DNA of 64,000 bases from Schistosoma mansoni (taxonomy: Eukaryota > Platyhelminthes > Trematoda > Strigeidida > Schistosomatidae): assembly GCF_000237925.1 (NCBI RefSeq), contig NW_017385991.1, positions 620,001 through 684,000 on the forward strand. Reading direction: 5' to 3'. Positions 44,205 to 55,630 of this stretch are shown piece by piece. Positions within the stretch are counted from its first letter, which is position 1. The number at the start of each line of letters is the position of its first letter. The notes under the pieces are model-generated. The model was not told where the DNA came from, searched no databases, and saw nothing but the letters and a program-made list of their open reading frames with translations. Made by a program: the position numbers and the translations under genes.

Positions 44205-44618
44205 GGTTGAGATCATGAGTCAATTGAAGCTAGAACACTATGGAAAACCTGGAAGCACTTCTTGACGGCCGTTTCGTCTTATTGTGGGACTCCTCGGCAG
44301 TGCGCATCCACGATTCCGCCTCGCGGGATTTGAACCCAGGATCTACTAGTCTCGCGCGCGAGCACTTAACCGATAGACCACTGAGCCAGCCTGCATCCAA
44401 CGGTGTTAATGTTTAACTTCAACCAATCCACGAAATTGCGCGACCAACTTCCATTGTACTGAGGTAGATACCTGTCTCTACCTGACATGGATTAGCTCCA
44501 CTGGTCACGACTTCTCACTAGTGCTTCTAGGTTTTCAATGGTGGTCTAGCTTCAACTGACTAATGATCTCAAATATATAAAGTTACTAAAATCTTCACGA
44601 ACCCCCCTTCTGATATTG
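44205..44618. repeat. Family B palindromic composite
   Basis: Left arm with a minus-strand hammerhead (about 44256-44304; three extra bases after GTC; CCGAGGAG in the core), a good minus-strand tRNA-like region (B box near 44327, A box near 44375) and the unit 5' part to 'cactggtcacgacttctc'. It then joins the forward right end ('tgcttctaggttttcaatg') to 'cacgaacccccctt'. The forward ribozyme is missing. Confidence 0.87.
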
Positions 44619-44847
44619 GTGAATTGAAATGTTAATTCTTATAAATCTTCCAAATGAATGAAACTTCTTAGAGATTAACTAACCAATGGGGATAATTGAA
44701 CGCTTGTGACTGGTTGCCGAAATCCTACAAATTTAAAACCTATGAATTTAAAGAAACTTTAGACTGAGGAAAATATATCAGAGAATTAACAACTGTGATT
44801 ACGTCATCCACACAGATCAAGAGGAAACTATTTGGTGACATCTTTAG

Positions 44848-45235
44848 CTGCCTGTTTGAATATATGGGCTACCCGTTCCTTCCATCTCGATATTTCAACA
44901 AGTTATCTGTTTGTTTGTTTTAACACATCATTATGTCTATCAATCTCATAACCTATTCAGACGAGTTTATGAGACGTTTACGACCTTTCAGTTTACAGGT
45001 TACAAAAAACCCAATCGCAGACACCTTAGTTACTGACATTGAAAAGAATGAACACTATTCAGACGTTCAGTTCGGAAATGCTGACATCTAACTGGCTATC
45101 ACTCAATATTTATTGTCAGGATCGGTCAAGAAATAAGAAAAAGAAACTTTTTGAAAAACATTATGCTGAGAGTTCTATATTGTACCAAAAATATAATATT
45201 GAATAAAGCTGATGATAATAATAATAACGATAGGT
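44848..45235 (+). repeat. Family F, LINE-like 3' end, copy 1
   Basis: Matches 53238-53640 in reverse orientation. Shared words: 'ccatctcgatatttcaacaa', 'tgaatagtgttcattc' (read on one strand) and an 'aataaagct' near the end. It finishes in a 'gatgataataataataac' microsatellite tail, as non-LTR elements do. No open frame survives. Confidence 0.7.
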
Positions 45236-45713
45236 AGTTATTTACTTTGTGATTATATCCATTGGTGATTTGGAAAGACCTGAACAGAGTAAATGCGTAA
45301 GAACTACGTAAAAGGGCTAGAGTTATGTATTTAGCGTTAAACGGGAGTTCTGAGTTAGGTTTAAAAATTAGGGGCAGAGTTTTCAACACTAACTGACATC
45401 GGCTATGATGCAACGCCTCACCACCTTTCCTTTTAAAAACTTGAGAAACTTAAGGTTAGAATTTAAATGATAAACAACGAGAATAAACCATAATTAATTG
45501 TAGGCTTCTTATAAACGCTTTAAGTGCATGCTATTATCATTCTTAACTAGTTCATTAAAACCAAACTTAACCGCTCATGGGAATACATTTGTACAATGGG
45601 AAAATAAGTGATCTGAAACATTTAAATAAGCTACCAGTCTATTAATTACAGTTCAATTTTTATAAAATTTACAATACCCTCATGGCGGATATGGATAAAG
45701 TAACCAGTCAATT

Positions 45714-46035
45714 AAATTCACCCACTATTGTTTGTTTGAATCTTCCCATCGATGTGTTAGGACTACAACTGGTCAGTCTCTAATTGGCATATGTGCATAC
45801 TGTGCGTATTGCCTCAATATAGCCTTAATTCACAAGCATGGTAAGCAAAGATGGATAGTGGCTAGCAGTGAAATCCAGTTTGACGCGCGTTTCGTCCTAT
45901 TCGGGACTCGTCAGCTGGATGTACCTGCATCTCAGAGTTGATGTTCACTGTGGGACTCTAACCCGGTACCCTCGCTTCAAACGCCATCGCATTATCCACT
46001 CAGCCACTGAGTCCTGATAGCCACTTGCTTGTGCG
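45714..46035 (-). repeat. Family A complete unit with 8-bp target-site duplication
   Basis: 'agtcaatt' flanks the element at 45706-45713 and 46036-46043. Within 322 bp, on the minus strand, lie the 5' end 'cgcacaagcaagtggctatc', a tRNA-like promoter (about 46012-45945), a hammerhead (45920-45873) and the tail. It has no inverted stub and no dimer, so it defines the simple monomeric unit of the family. Confidence 0.9.
45873..45920 (-). ncRNA. Hammerhead ribozyme, Sm-alpha type, three-base-insert form
   Basis: ATCCAG and CTGGAT pair perfectly. CTGACGAG, TCC/GGA, GAAAC and GTC are intact, with AAA inserted between GTC and stem I. Confidence 0.82.
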
Positions 46036-46043
46036 AGTCAATT

Positions 46044-47410
46044 TCCTAATATTCTATGATGTTTTCTTCTATTTCTATCGGACAAGTAACTGTAGTCTAT
46101 ACTCAGTATATGGTCATCATAGATAAGAAAAGCTTGATTGTTTTCATTTGTTCTTCACCCCCTTAAATTATCAATTTCCTATTTATTTATATTTAGACTT
46201 TGCTTTTTCATATACACATACAAATTCACATACTTCCTACTTTAGCATTATGTAACTTGGACTGTTTTTTTGAGAGATTCTTATTTCAAATGGTGAAACG
46301 TCCATTCGTTTTTCTTTCTACATTCCAAATATAAGTATATCAAAAACCGACTAATTTATAAGTTAACAACTAGGTTAAAATAACAAATTCTTCAAGCTAC
46401 ATACTTACATTTTTTATAAGTCATAGATATCAGTGTAAGAAGACATCGACTTTACATCACAACTGTTCCGTCTACATCCCCCATTGGGTAGCCGAATCGG
46501 TCCATGAGGTAACTGACAATTTGTCTGAGTTATGCTGGTAGTTGACTAACTGACTAACTCTCCGTATATTTTCTTCTTACTGACATAGTATATACAGGAT
46601 ATTGAAGTTTGATTCGATAGTTAAAAATGTTAACATAGATTCATTTTACATTTAAATAAATGGAAAGCCTTAAGAGTAAACTTAAGTATAAATAATAGCA
46701 TAAGTCACTTGAATAAATCGTTTCAAGTACATAACATTTAGATATCCCTTTTTCTGGTAAATTCTTCTTCACGGACAAAATAACGGGAGAGAAAGCACAA
46801 ATATTTCTTCAGAATATGTTACCTCAATAGTGCATACTCATAATTCTTCGGTCTTCTGAACAGGCAACAAGAAATTTTCGGGTCCACTCTTCAGTCATAT
46901 TGTTAAGTAATTTCCACCAACCAGTCCATTAAACACTGAGAGTTATTCTTAGGCCTAAAAGTGAATTGTCATGTATTATTTGATATATTTAGATATCTGA
47001 AGATAGATTTTGGAATAATTAAACAAAGTAGAGGAATTGTTATTATAGCGTGTTGATAAGGTTTTCCAGGAAATAATTTTGAAATATAAGACGATAGTAG
47101 TGTATCTATAGTGATTATGAGTAGTGGATACAATTAGTCATGACAGTGAACAATCTTTTGAAAAGAAAATAATAATCGGGAAATTATTAGTAGCGATAGT
47201 TTTAATAGTGTGAATCAAATATACAGTATTGAATTAGAATAGCTGAAAAAATTCATTCTCCGCTTGCAATTAGTTAACTCTGGAATCTATCGATTTCACC
47301 GTCTCCAAATTTATCAACTATCTCCTACTGATCATTTTGTATGAGCAATAACAGGAAAAGTGTTAATTATATAAATAATAGCAATAATAAATACTTGATA
47401 GGTCTGGAAT
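46044..47410. other. 1.4 kb AT-rich stretch, nothing recognised
   Basis: No coding or repeat match. Confidence 0.4.
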
Positions 47411-47674
47411 ATTATTTATTTATTTATTTAAACATGTAAATGTTGGTACAAAGGGGCACCAAATATATGCGCCGCATAAATCTCATTTGATTTGTGTGAG
47501 GGCTGTGATAATGCCCAGGTGTTCAAACTGAGCCAGGTGATTTTCTTAGGGGGTCACACCCTGAGCCTTCGACCCAAAGGTCTGATTCACAAGGTAGTGG
47601 AGCATCGTGAGAAGATGCAGTTCCATGGTAGCCGGTGACCAACTATTGATTCATAAGCCATTTGTTCCCTGGAA
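47411..47674 (-). repeat. Family E repeat, copy 3 (3' half)
   Basis: Reverse orientation; tail 'tatttatttatttaaac' first, then body to 'catttgttccctgga', where it stops. Only the 3' half is present, as expected for a 5'-truncated retroposed copy. Confidence 0.85.
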
Positions 47675-48186
47675 TATGGAACACTTTAAGTACTGAATTT
47701 TTAATCTACATTTAAACACTAACAATCTCCGAGTCATTAACCTTGAATGAAAAGGAGAGAAGGAAATAATGCAAAATCTTTACAATTCAGCATACGTATT
47801 AATTTACAGACTATATTAGAACGGTAGAATCTTCTGCAAAGGTTTCTAAAATTGACAGAAATTTTGGAACTTGACCTAGTAGACTAAAGAGAAAGGTTAG
47901 TGGAAAGTATGTAATTATGCTCGTCATTCTGAGAAATTTTGTTTAGATCTAAGCTTCCAAAATATCTTTTTGAAAAATATTAGGTGCCTTCTGATAATTT
48001 TGGATAGCTGTTAACAGTGAATTCTAGGAAACTCAGTTAATCCTATTTGTGACTCACCAATTAAACATACCTTTGTCATAGTGTTGATGTTTCATCGCCG
48101 TAAAAACACAGTACTCACCTGTTTGCAAAGTTGGGATGTTATCGTAAAGTACTAATTTCTTAGAATCATTTATTTAGTGATAGGGG
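47675..48186. other. Spacer between family E copies
   Basis: Nothing recognised. Confidence 0.4.
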
Positions 48187-48716
48187 TTATTTATTTATTA
48201 TTTATTTAAACATGTAAATATTGGTACAACGTGGCACCAGATATATATGCGCCACACAAATCTCATTCGATTTGCTTGAGGGCTGTGATACTGCCCAGCT
48301 GCCCGAATTGAAGCAGGTAGTGTTCTTAGGGGCCCACACCCGGAGCCTTTGACCGAAAGATCTGATCCACAAGGCAGTGGAACATCGTGAGGAGATGCAG
48401 TCCCATGGTAGCCGGTGATCAACGATTGATTCATACACCATTTGTTCCTTCAGGATACTGGAGCCCATGTGCACCATTGGTCTGGAATCAGGGTTTTCCA
48501 ACTCCCCTAGGTGGACTTTCCATGTACACCAACCCGGTTAAAGCGCCGGATATTCGCTTTTCGTCCTCTCAATTTCGTAAACAACACCCCCGTCACGAGA
48601 AGGCAGTGAGTAGGGCTTCCCTGGTAGAGGCTATATATTCGCTGTCCATGTGAGAGCATTTGGAGAGGGAGAGCGTACTCTCTCCACTCTCGGTCGTACC
48701 AGGTCATTTGGGGGCA
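48187..48716 (-). repeat. Family E repeat, copy 4 (full length)
   Basis: Runs from the 'tattatttatttaaacatg' tail to 'catttgggggcaat'. The 99-codon frame is open (48501-48202). Very similar to the copy at 50225-50746, both in the same orientation, 2 kb apart. Confidence 0.88.
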
Positions 48717-48762
48717 ATTACATAACACGTATAACTTTAATTGAAAGTTAACTATTAGCATT

Positions 48763-48858
48763 CACGATCCCACAATAGGACGAAACGGCTTTCTAGTGCT
48801 TCTAAGTTTTCCATGGTGGTCTAGCTTCAACTGATTCATGATCTCAACTATTGAAATT
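48763..48858 (+). repeat. Family B 3' end fragment
   Basis: 'cacgatcccacaataggacg' through GAAAC, a damaged triplet (CTTTC for CCGTC) and right end. Only the ribozyme 3' half is left. Confidence 0.8.
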
Positions 48859-49154
48859 AAGTATCTAATAATTAACATGTCTGTGATTACTATTTCATCT
48901 AGAACACTGGTAAAATTATCGTTTCATTCATCGTGAAGTGTATTTCTATGAATTTGTTTTGATTATGCTTATCAATTATAATTCATCTAACTGAAATTCC
49001 ATTTGTCAAATGATGGAAGGCAAATTAATATTTCACTACAAATTTTATGAAACGGGAATGTTTTACTTTTGAAACTGTTGAAAATAAAGTTGATACTTTT
49101 AAGTAAATTGAATAGTAGATAGATTATTTATATTGATAAAATAATATATTCATA

Positions 49155-50200
49155 ATTTTGATGGCGTTTTCTTCTCTGAGCTGGATGGTTTGGTCGTGGA
49201 GTTTTCATCATCCTTCTGAACGACATCATCAGCACAAACTTTGGGTAGAAGTTCCAATATGTAGAAAATTGAATTTATTACGTTTTGTTGCTTAGTGTTA
49301 GTCGCTTCTTTATTTAATAAGTTATTACCTGAGTTAAATGAATAAAATTTCAAATTGTACAAATAATTGCACAATAATTTCTTTAGTCTAAACCAAAGTA
49401 GTTCTGATTACTTCAGTGTTATAACGCTGTGATCAAGGTTATTCTGAATGTTATATACTGATATATATATATTTTTGTCTATCCTAAAGGGTGTGGAAAA
49501 TGTGATATTTTTTATGTGAAAAATGGTGACGTAATGTCGTGAAATGACTGAAGCTAGACTTGCATATCACTGTATGTTGACGCAGAGGTCTAGAGGTTAA
49601 ACCTGAAGGCTGTGGGTTCGATTCCCAGAGGCAGGGTCGTGAATATGTACTGTTGAAGATTCCCATACTGGGACGAAAAAGCTAAACGGTGCATCCTTGT
49701 TTCCAATGCTTGTCTAGCAAAAACCATTTCGTGATTGTCTATGGAAGAGTAAAGTTAAGGTTGTATGTGTTCATGATGCAAGATATAAATAAAATTAAAT
49801 ATGGTGTATTGAGTAAGTGGTTCATGTTGGTAAAGGCTTCTTCTCTATTAGGACAAGTGGGATTTAGCAACCTACAAAACGTCTCAACAGTTAATCTTTC
49901 GTTACAATTAGAAATCTCCTTTTTCAATTATTTTTATATTTTGAAAAACGATTTTACGGTTGTTGAAAATATTATTTACCGCTATTGTTGACTGTATTTG
50001 TAGATTTCCCGGTTCTACAAGATTATTCAGAGGTCGTTTAGTGTAGTTTAAGTGTTCCTTGACTCGAGTTGAGATTTTACTCGAATGCTCTCGAATATAA
50101 AACAAACATCACAATCGGCACAATCTAATCTGCGGAATAAAATGTTTTGATTCTGTGTACTCTCGAGATACGTTATGGTTCTTCTATCGTACCACGGCAA
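49155..50200 (-). mobile_element. Penelope-like / GIY-YIG element remnants
   Basis: On the minus strand, 50140-49740 reads in pieces as CADCDVCFI, then ISTRVKEHLNYTKRPL, then INNRH-like and FQNIKIIEKG, ERLTVETF and REEAFTNMNHLL: the second half of a GIY-YIG nuclease and its C-terminal tail. 49250-49155 is the repeat shared with 18985-19095. A tRNA-like hammerhead relic (49535-49735) lies between the two parts, so they may not belong to one element. All frames are broken. Confidence 0.55.
49535..49735 (+). repeat. Family C: diverged tRNA-like hammerhead repeat
   Basis: 'gaagctagacttgca' start, tRNA-like segment with A box 'cagaggtctagaggttaaa' and B box 'gggttcgattcc', then 'ctgttgaagattcccatac', 'tgggacgaaaaag', and 'ggtgcatccttg'. 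Architecture equals family B, but the core is off (TTGAAGAT, GAAAA) and stem III is altered. A separate or much older subfamily. Confidence 0.75.
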
Positions 50201-50224
50201 CAAGATGGAACTACATTATCAATA

Positions 50225-50746
50225 TTATTTATTCATTTAAACACATAAATATTGGTACAACGTGGCACCAGATATATATGCGCCACACAAATCTCATTTG
50301 ATATGTGTGAGGGCTGTGATACTGCCCAGCTGCCCGAATTGAAGTAGCTGGTTTTTTTAAGGGACCAAACCCGGAGCCTTTGACCGAAAGATCTGATCCA
50401 CAAGGCAGTGGAACATCGTGAGGAGATGCAGTCCCATGGTAGCCGGTGATCAACGATTGATTCATACACCATTTGTTCCTTCAGGATACTGGAGCCCATG
50501 TGCACCATTGGTCTGGAATCAGGGTTTTCCAACTCCCCTAGGTGGATTTTCCATGTACACCAACCCGGTTAAAGCGCCGGATATTCGCTTTTCGTCCTCT
50601 CAATTTCGTAAACAACACCCGTGGTACGAGAATGCAATGAGTAAGACTTCCCTGTCAGAGGCTATATACGTATGGCCATGTGAGAGCATTTGGAGAGGGA
50701 GAGCGTACTCTCTCCACTCTCGGCCGTACCAAGGCATTTGGGGGCA
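50225..50746 (-). repeat. Family E repeat, copy 5 (full length)
   Basis: Tail 'tatttattcatttaaacac' to 'catttgggggcacatt'. The 99-codon frame is open (50532-50233) and differs from copy 4 mainly between its residues 60 and 80. Confidence 0.88.
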
Positions 50747-51065
50747 CATTATCAATACATGATATATTATTCGAATATTGTGAAAAACATAGACGGAAAG
50801 ATCTGTTGTTAGATCATAAACAAAAATGGTTAGTTCTTGTAATTTGTTATACCATTAACACACCTATAAATTCAACTCTACTCTTTTACGCCGAAAATGT
50901 CATATTTTCTCACACACATTGACATACAAATACATATTAGTCTCAGACAGAATCACGCCCTAAATAATGTATGATTGACATGATCAAACTTGTTTTTTGA
51001 TTGTACTGAATATTTTCTGTTTATACCTTTGTATTATTTAAATTTGTGTTAATCCGGTTATTTTC
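50747..51065. other. Spacer, nothing recognised
   Basis: No supported feature. Confidence 0.4.
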
Positions 51066-51442
51066 AGAAGGTAGATTTGTGGAGATTTCAGTAATCTTAT
51101 ATAGTTGAGATTTTGAGTCAATTGTAGCAGTAATCAGTGGAGTTCAACCAGGTCTGTTGAGAGATATCAACTCATTGAAGACATTGGTGAATGGTTGTTC
51201 AACTTCGTGGATTGGTTGAAGTTAGACATTAACGCCGTTGGATGCCAGCCAGCACAATGGTCTAGTGGTTAGGCGCTTGCACGTGAGACTGATAGGTCCT
51301 GGGTTCGAATCTCGTGAGGTGGGATCGTGAGTGAGCACTGATGAGGAGTCCCACAATAGGATGAAACAGCCGTCCAGTGCTTTCAGGTTTTCCATGGTGA
51401 TCTATCTTCAATCGACTCATGATCTCAACTATATAAAATCAG
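51066..51442 (+). repeat. Family B copy with reversed stub and forward unit
   Basis: Short left end ('gtagatttgtggagatttc' to 'gtcaattgtagc') joined to 'agtggagttcaaccagg', the tRNA-like promoter (A box near 51258, B box 'ggttcgaatct' near 51303), a hammerhead (core ATGAGGAG, so C3 is lost) and the right end. Confidence 0.87.
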
Positions 51443-51594
51443 GTTATTTTTTATTTTCTGAAGAAGTGACTTGCACACATTAAGACATTACAGAAATATG
51501 ATATGGTAAGTCAATCAGAAGTAGCCAAATAAGGTGACCTAAAGGACAAATGCATTTTATTGGCTAAGAAATGGATTGATTTTCTAAAGGGTAA

Positions 51595-51596
<2 letters not shown>

Positions 51597-51639
<43 letters not shown>
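51597..51639. repeat. (AT)n microsatellite
   Basis: About 20 AT dinucleotide units in a row. Confidence 0.95.
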
Positions 51640-51641
<2 letters not shown>

Positions 51642-53237
51642 TATTTTCGCATTTAATTCGATAGCCCAATATACTTTCTAACCGATTCTTGTGTTCTCGC
51701 TGAAGTAGTCAGTTGGGGGTTAGTGTGCAGTACGTTTTGTATCGGTATCAGATTTCAGACACCGTCCATCACAGCAAGTAAATAATTTTAATCGTCTGTG
51801 AAATTTCATTTTGTTACCTGGGAACTATGTCTTTTTATCATCCTAGTGTACACTTGTCAGTATGGTAAATCTGTAATCTTAAAAAAATCGTTATTTTTTT
51901 GAGGGATTCAAACTATGTCACATAATGCTATAATCAAGTTCATTCTCTCTGAGATATTTGTGAAATGAACGATCTCTAATAGTAATGAGTTAGGTTATCC
52001 AGTCTTCAGGGCTGATCGAAAACTAAAAATAAAGTTGTCAATTATCCATAACCATTTAACATCAGATATTGTATGTTGCAATACTGAGCACTTAGCCTAA
52101 TGATTATACTGCAACTTCATCGATAAATTTTTATCAACACTAAGGAGTTTTACAATTAACTAGTCATTAGAAGACATTCAACTTAAAAGATAACTACAAG
52201 GTAAGTCGTCACTTCAGATTTATTGAATTACATATCGTGAACATAATTAACCTCTTTAAATATAACATGAGGGGGTTAATTTTTACCTACAGTTGAGAAA
52301 GCGACTTCAAGTTCATTCCTCAAATGTGTAACAAAGATTGTGGTTATCGACTCTGTCATTACTAAGTTCAGTGACGAAAGTGTAATAAACTTGTTGTAAG
52401 ACTTTAGATTACTAGGAAATTGACTCTTCTGCAATTCTAAACGTTAACTGATTGCAAGGGAATCCAAAGAAATACGAAATGATGTGACATTCAGTTGTAT
52501 TGTAAATTATCAAAAGGAAGGAATAAGAATAAATTCATTTGCTTTTGTCTGAAGTTACGACTCGAAATTATAGTGCTTCACTTCACGCTCTAGGTATTTG
52601 GGAACACGAATAACCGTTTCCACTAACCTGACAGTTATATTAAAAAAATCTTCAGTACAACTTCGAGAACTTTTGATTAATTTCTTCAGACCTTTTAGTA
52701 ATCACTACGAAAGTACACATTAAAAATGCGATAAAGATTTGGGGTCGTTTAGAATACTTCCTTTCAAATTACTTATTTGTATCGTTTGTTTATGATTGGG
52801 TGAGAGCTGTAGAAGTAATCTCAAGGTCATTTTATCGGTAGTGCAAAATTTTCGGTATCATAAAACTTAATACGTGGCAAGGTAATTGGTTCACTCTATG
52901 AAGACTGCCTGGCTATTTATATACATAACGGTTGATAAATATTGGCCAGTAGAGATAAACGATTCGTCAACATTGGTGTAGGAATGAAATTAATAAATTG
53001 GGGGATCGTTGGACATTCTTCACTTTGAAGTTGGCATACGTCACAAAATAATCTTAAAAAGCCTTCAATACTATTAATTTAAATATTATTATTCATTAAT
53101 GACTTACATGAAGAAGGATTCTCGAAGTTTCAGTAAGAAGCCGGTACCGGTGAAGATAAAATATGCTAGACAATGAAATAGATATTATCTGTGTAAATGG
53201 ATGACAATCATACAATTCACCGAAGTTTAGAATATAC
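51640..53237. other. 1.6 kb AT-rich stretch, nothing recognised
   Basis: No coding or repeat match. Confidence 0.4.
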
Positions 53238-53640
53238 CCATTTATTTATTATTAGCTTTATTCAATATTATATTTTTGGTACAATATAGAATTATCAGCA
53301 CAAAGTATTTCAGTGAGTTTCCGTTCCTTATTTTTCGATCGATATTGATGATAAATATTGAGTGATGTCAGCAGTTCAGGAATTGACGTCTGAATAGTGT
53401 TCATTCTTTTCAATGAATATTGCCAGCCATCACCATATCTCCGAATGTACATTTTTGCAACTTGTATAGCGAAGGGTCGTTAACTTTTCACAAACGCACC
53501 TGAATAGGTTATGCAATGAATTGAGATAATAATCTGTTAAAACAAACAAGGAAAAAGATAAATTGTTGAAATATCTAGATGGCAGGAACAGATAGCCCAG
53601 ATATTCAAGCAGGCCGCCAACAACTGAAAACACTATTTTC
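53238..53640 (-). repeat. Family F, LINE-like 3' end, copy 2
   Basis: Reverse orientation copy of 44848-45235. On the minus strand a mostly open stretch reads LLEYLGYLFLPSRYFNNL and RCVCEKLTTLRYTS, better preserved than copy 1. Ends at an 'aataataaataaatggg' tail (minus strand). Identity of the encoded protein is not recognised. Confidence 0.7.
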
Positions 53641-53874
53641 TTTCTTGCTTTTCTGTGTATACATGTGTTCGTCGACATGCTCGCTTTCTTAAATTCCTTA
53701 AACCTTAATACCTTAAATTCATTTAGTATTGTTTGTTTGAATCTTCCCATCGATGTGTTAGGACTGCAACTGGTCAGTCTCTAATTGGCATATGTGCATA
53801 CTACGCGTTTTGCCTCAATATAGCCTTAATTCACAAGCATGGTAAGCAAAGATGGATAGTGGCTAGTCAATGGA

Positions 53875-53922
53875 ATCCAGTTTGACGCGCGTTTCGTCCT
53901 ATTCGGGACTCGTCAGCTGGAT
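53875..53922 (-). ncRNA. Hammerhead ribozyme, Sm-alpha type, three-base-insert form
   Basis: Core CTGACGAG, GAAAC, GTC and a perfect ATCCAG/CTGGAT stem I are intact, with AAA after GTC. Confidence 0.82.
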
Positions 53923-53935
53923 GTACCCTTGCATC

Positions 53936-54135
53936 NNNNNNNNNNNNNNNNNNNNNNNNNNNNNNNNNNNNNNNNNNNNNNNNNNNNNNNNNNNNNNNNN
54001 NNNNNNNNNNNNNNNNNNNNNNNNNNNNNNNNNNNNNNNNNNNNNNNNNNNNNNNNNNNNNNNNNNNNNNNNNNNNNNNNNNNNNNNNNNNNNNNNNNNN
54101 NNNNNNNNNNNNNNNNNNNNNNNNNNNNNNNNNNN
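53936..54135. other. Assembly gap, 200 N
   Basis: Exactly 200 N at the centre of a family A palindrome. Confidence 0.95.
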
Positions 54136-54149
54136 TGAGATGCAGGTAC

Positions 54150-54194
54150 ATCCAGCTGACGAGTCTCAAATAGGACGAAACGTGCGTCCTAGAT
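54150..54194 (+). ncRNA. Hammerhead ribozyme, Sm-alpha type, without insert
   Basis: CTGACGAG, stem II (TCT/GGA, one wobble), GAAAC and GTC are intact. Stem I ATCCAG/CTAGAT has one mismatch. The facing ribozyme on the other strand is the insert form, so the two arms are not identical. Confidence 0.8.
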
Positions 54195-54225
54195 TCCACT
54201 GCTAGCCACTATCCATCTCTGCTTA

Positions 54226-55630
54226 ATACCTTAATTCATTAAACAAATAACTTTATCTTTCTTGTAATTTATTAGATTGAAATCAATTTTATGTACTACG
54301 ATTTGATGGTGTTGTTGGCCTGGTTCTTTTTTAGTTGGAGTGGTAGTGTTGAAAAAGTTGTAAAACGGTTAGTTATACACCACCACTTGAAATTTTTCCT
54401 GGTATGAAATCTGAATAAAAACCGAACAACAACTGTTCTAGTAAAAAGTTTATTTGTAAATAAAATTGTTTTTCTGGTAAAAAAAAATGTAGATGTAGGT
54501 AATGGTTCACGTAAGTGGGAAGAATTTTCACTTCTTTCGAGAGTAAGTGAGTGAACATTTATCCGTAAAATTGTTTTAAGGTAATGAAAATAAGAAAATA
54601 TTATTGGGATAGGAAATGTCAGATAATCTATCTTCCTATCTAGGAGATAGATTTCAGCAAAATTACTTTGGAAATGGATGTATATATATGCAGTGTAATT
54701 CATTGCGTGTGTATCGTTCTGTTTACTATAGATTAAGCGTAGACCCAAGTCCTGATTACATGTTATCCACTAAGCTAAGACCAGATAGACAAGTATGATT
54801 GTATTTATGAAGAATTGTTTCTCTTCTCATGTGGCTATTTGAACCTAGTATATAAATGGATAAGGAGTAGGCGGTTCGAAGTAAGATGAGCTAGGATCTA
54901 TTTTTAGTGTTCGGACATTGACAATGAGAAAAAGGTATACCCACCTAATAAATTCCAAATAGGGAGACATTTATACCATTCAAAAATAAGGTAAACTTGC
55001 AACTACAGTTATTATAAACAAGCAGTCGCTCATGTAGACTATATTTCCAACAAAGACTTGCTAAATTCAGTCCTGCAGATCAACAGCGTGATTGTATTAG
55101 TTGTATCCGAGGGAATATTTGGTATTTCAAAAAGAAACCGTGGATAACATGAAGCAGCTAAAGACACAAAGATAGATGAGGATTTATTTGATTAGTAATA
55201 TCCTTTTTTTTAGAAAAATAAACCTTACACAATTTAACTGCGGTAACATCAATTTCAAACATTACAGTCTAACCGCATATGATTGTCAAATTCTACTTAT
55301 CCAAACCAGACCAAAATTACTAACAGATGCTGTGAGTAAATGATTGTGTGTTCTAGAAATCATTTTATATTTAAAATAGGCTTCTTAACTAATCAGTTAG
55401 GTGCTATGTCTACCATAGATTTTTTAAGCGGAATTTTTGTTATGAGAATTCTATGTCGTGCGAAAGATGTAATATTGAAATAAAGTCAGTAATAATGATG
55501 TTTTATAGCTCTTTTTCGTCACTAATTAAAAATATCGTCAAAATTAGGAATCTATGGTTAATAAGTAAATGAGAATTATGTGTTGTGATGATTTTGCGAA
55601 GTAAAGGAACTTTTTAAGGTTTCTGATTGT
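54226..55630. other. 1.4 kb AT-rich stretch, nothing firm
   Basis: A 150-codon minus-strand open frame (54748-54296) is the longest unexplained one here, but it shows no domain, signal peptide or repeat match, and its composition follows the AT-rich background. Confidence 0.4.

Larger units (their letters stand above)
53712..54225. repeat. Family A long palindrome spanning a gap
   Basis: Reversed tail (53712-53865) and minus-strand hammerhead (53875-53922) run into a 200-N gap. After the gap comes a plus-strand hammerhead (54150-54194) and its downstream flank to 'ccatctctgctta'. The two sides face each other. The tRNA-like centre must lie in the gap if present. Confidence 0.88.

Noticed and set aside
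51597-51639. (AT)n as a regulatory element or CRISPR-like array
   Set aside because: Simple microsatellite; no spacer-repeat structure anywhere in the window.
54296-54748. 150-codon minus-strand open frame
   Set aside because: Longest unexplained frame, but no domain, no signal peptide, no repeat match and AT-driven composition. Such lengths arise by chance in 64 kb of AT-rich DNA.
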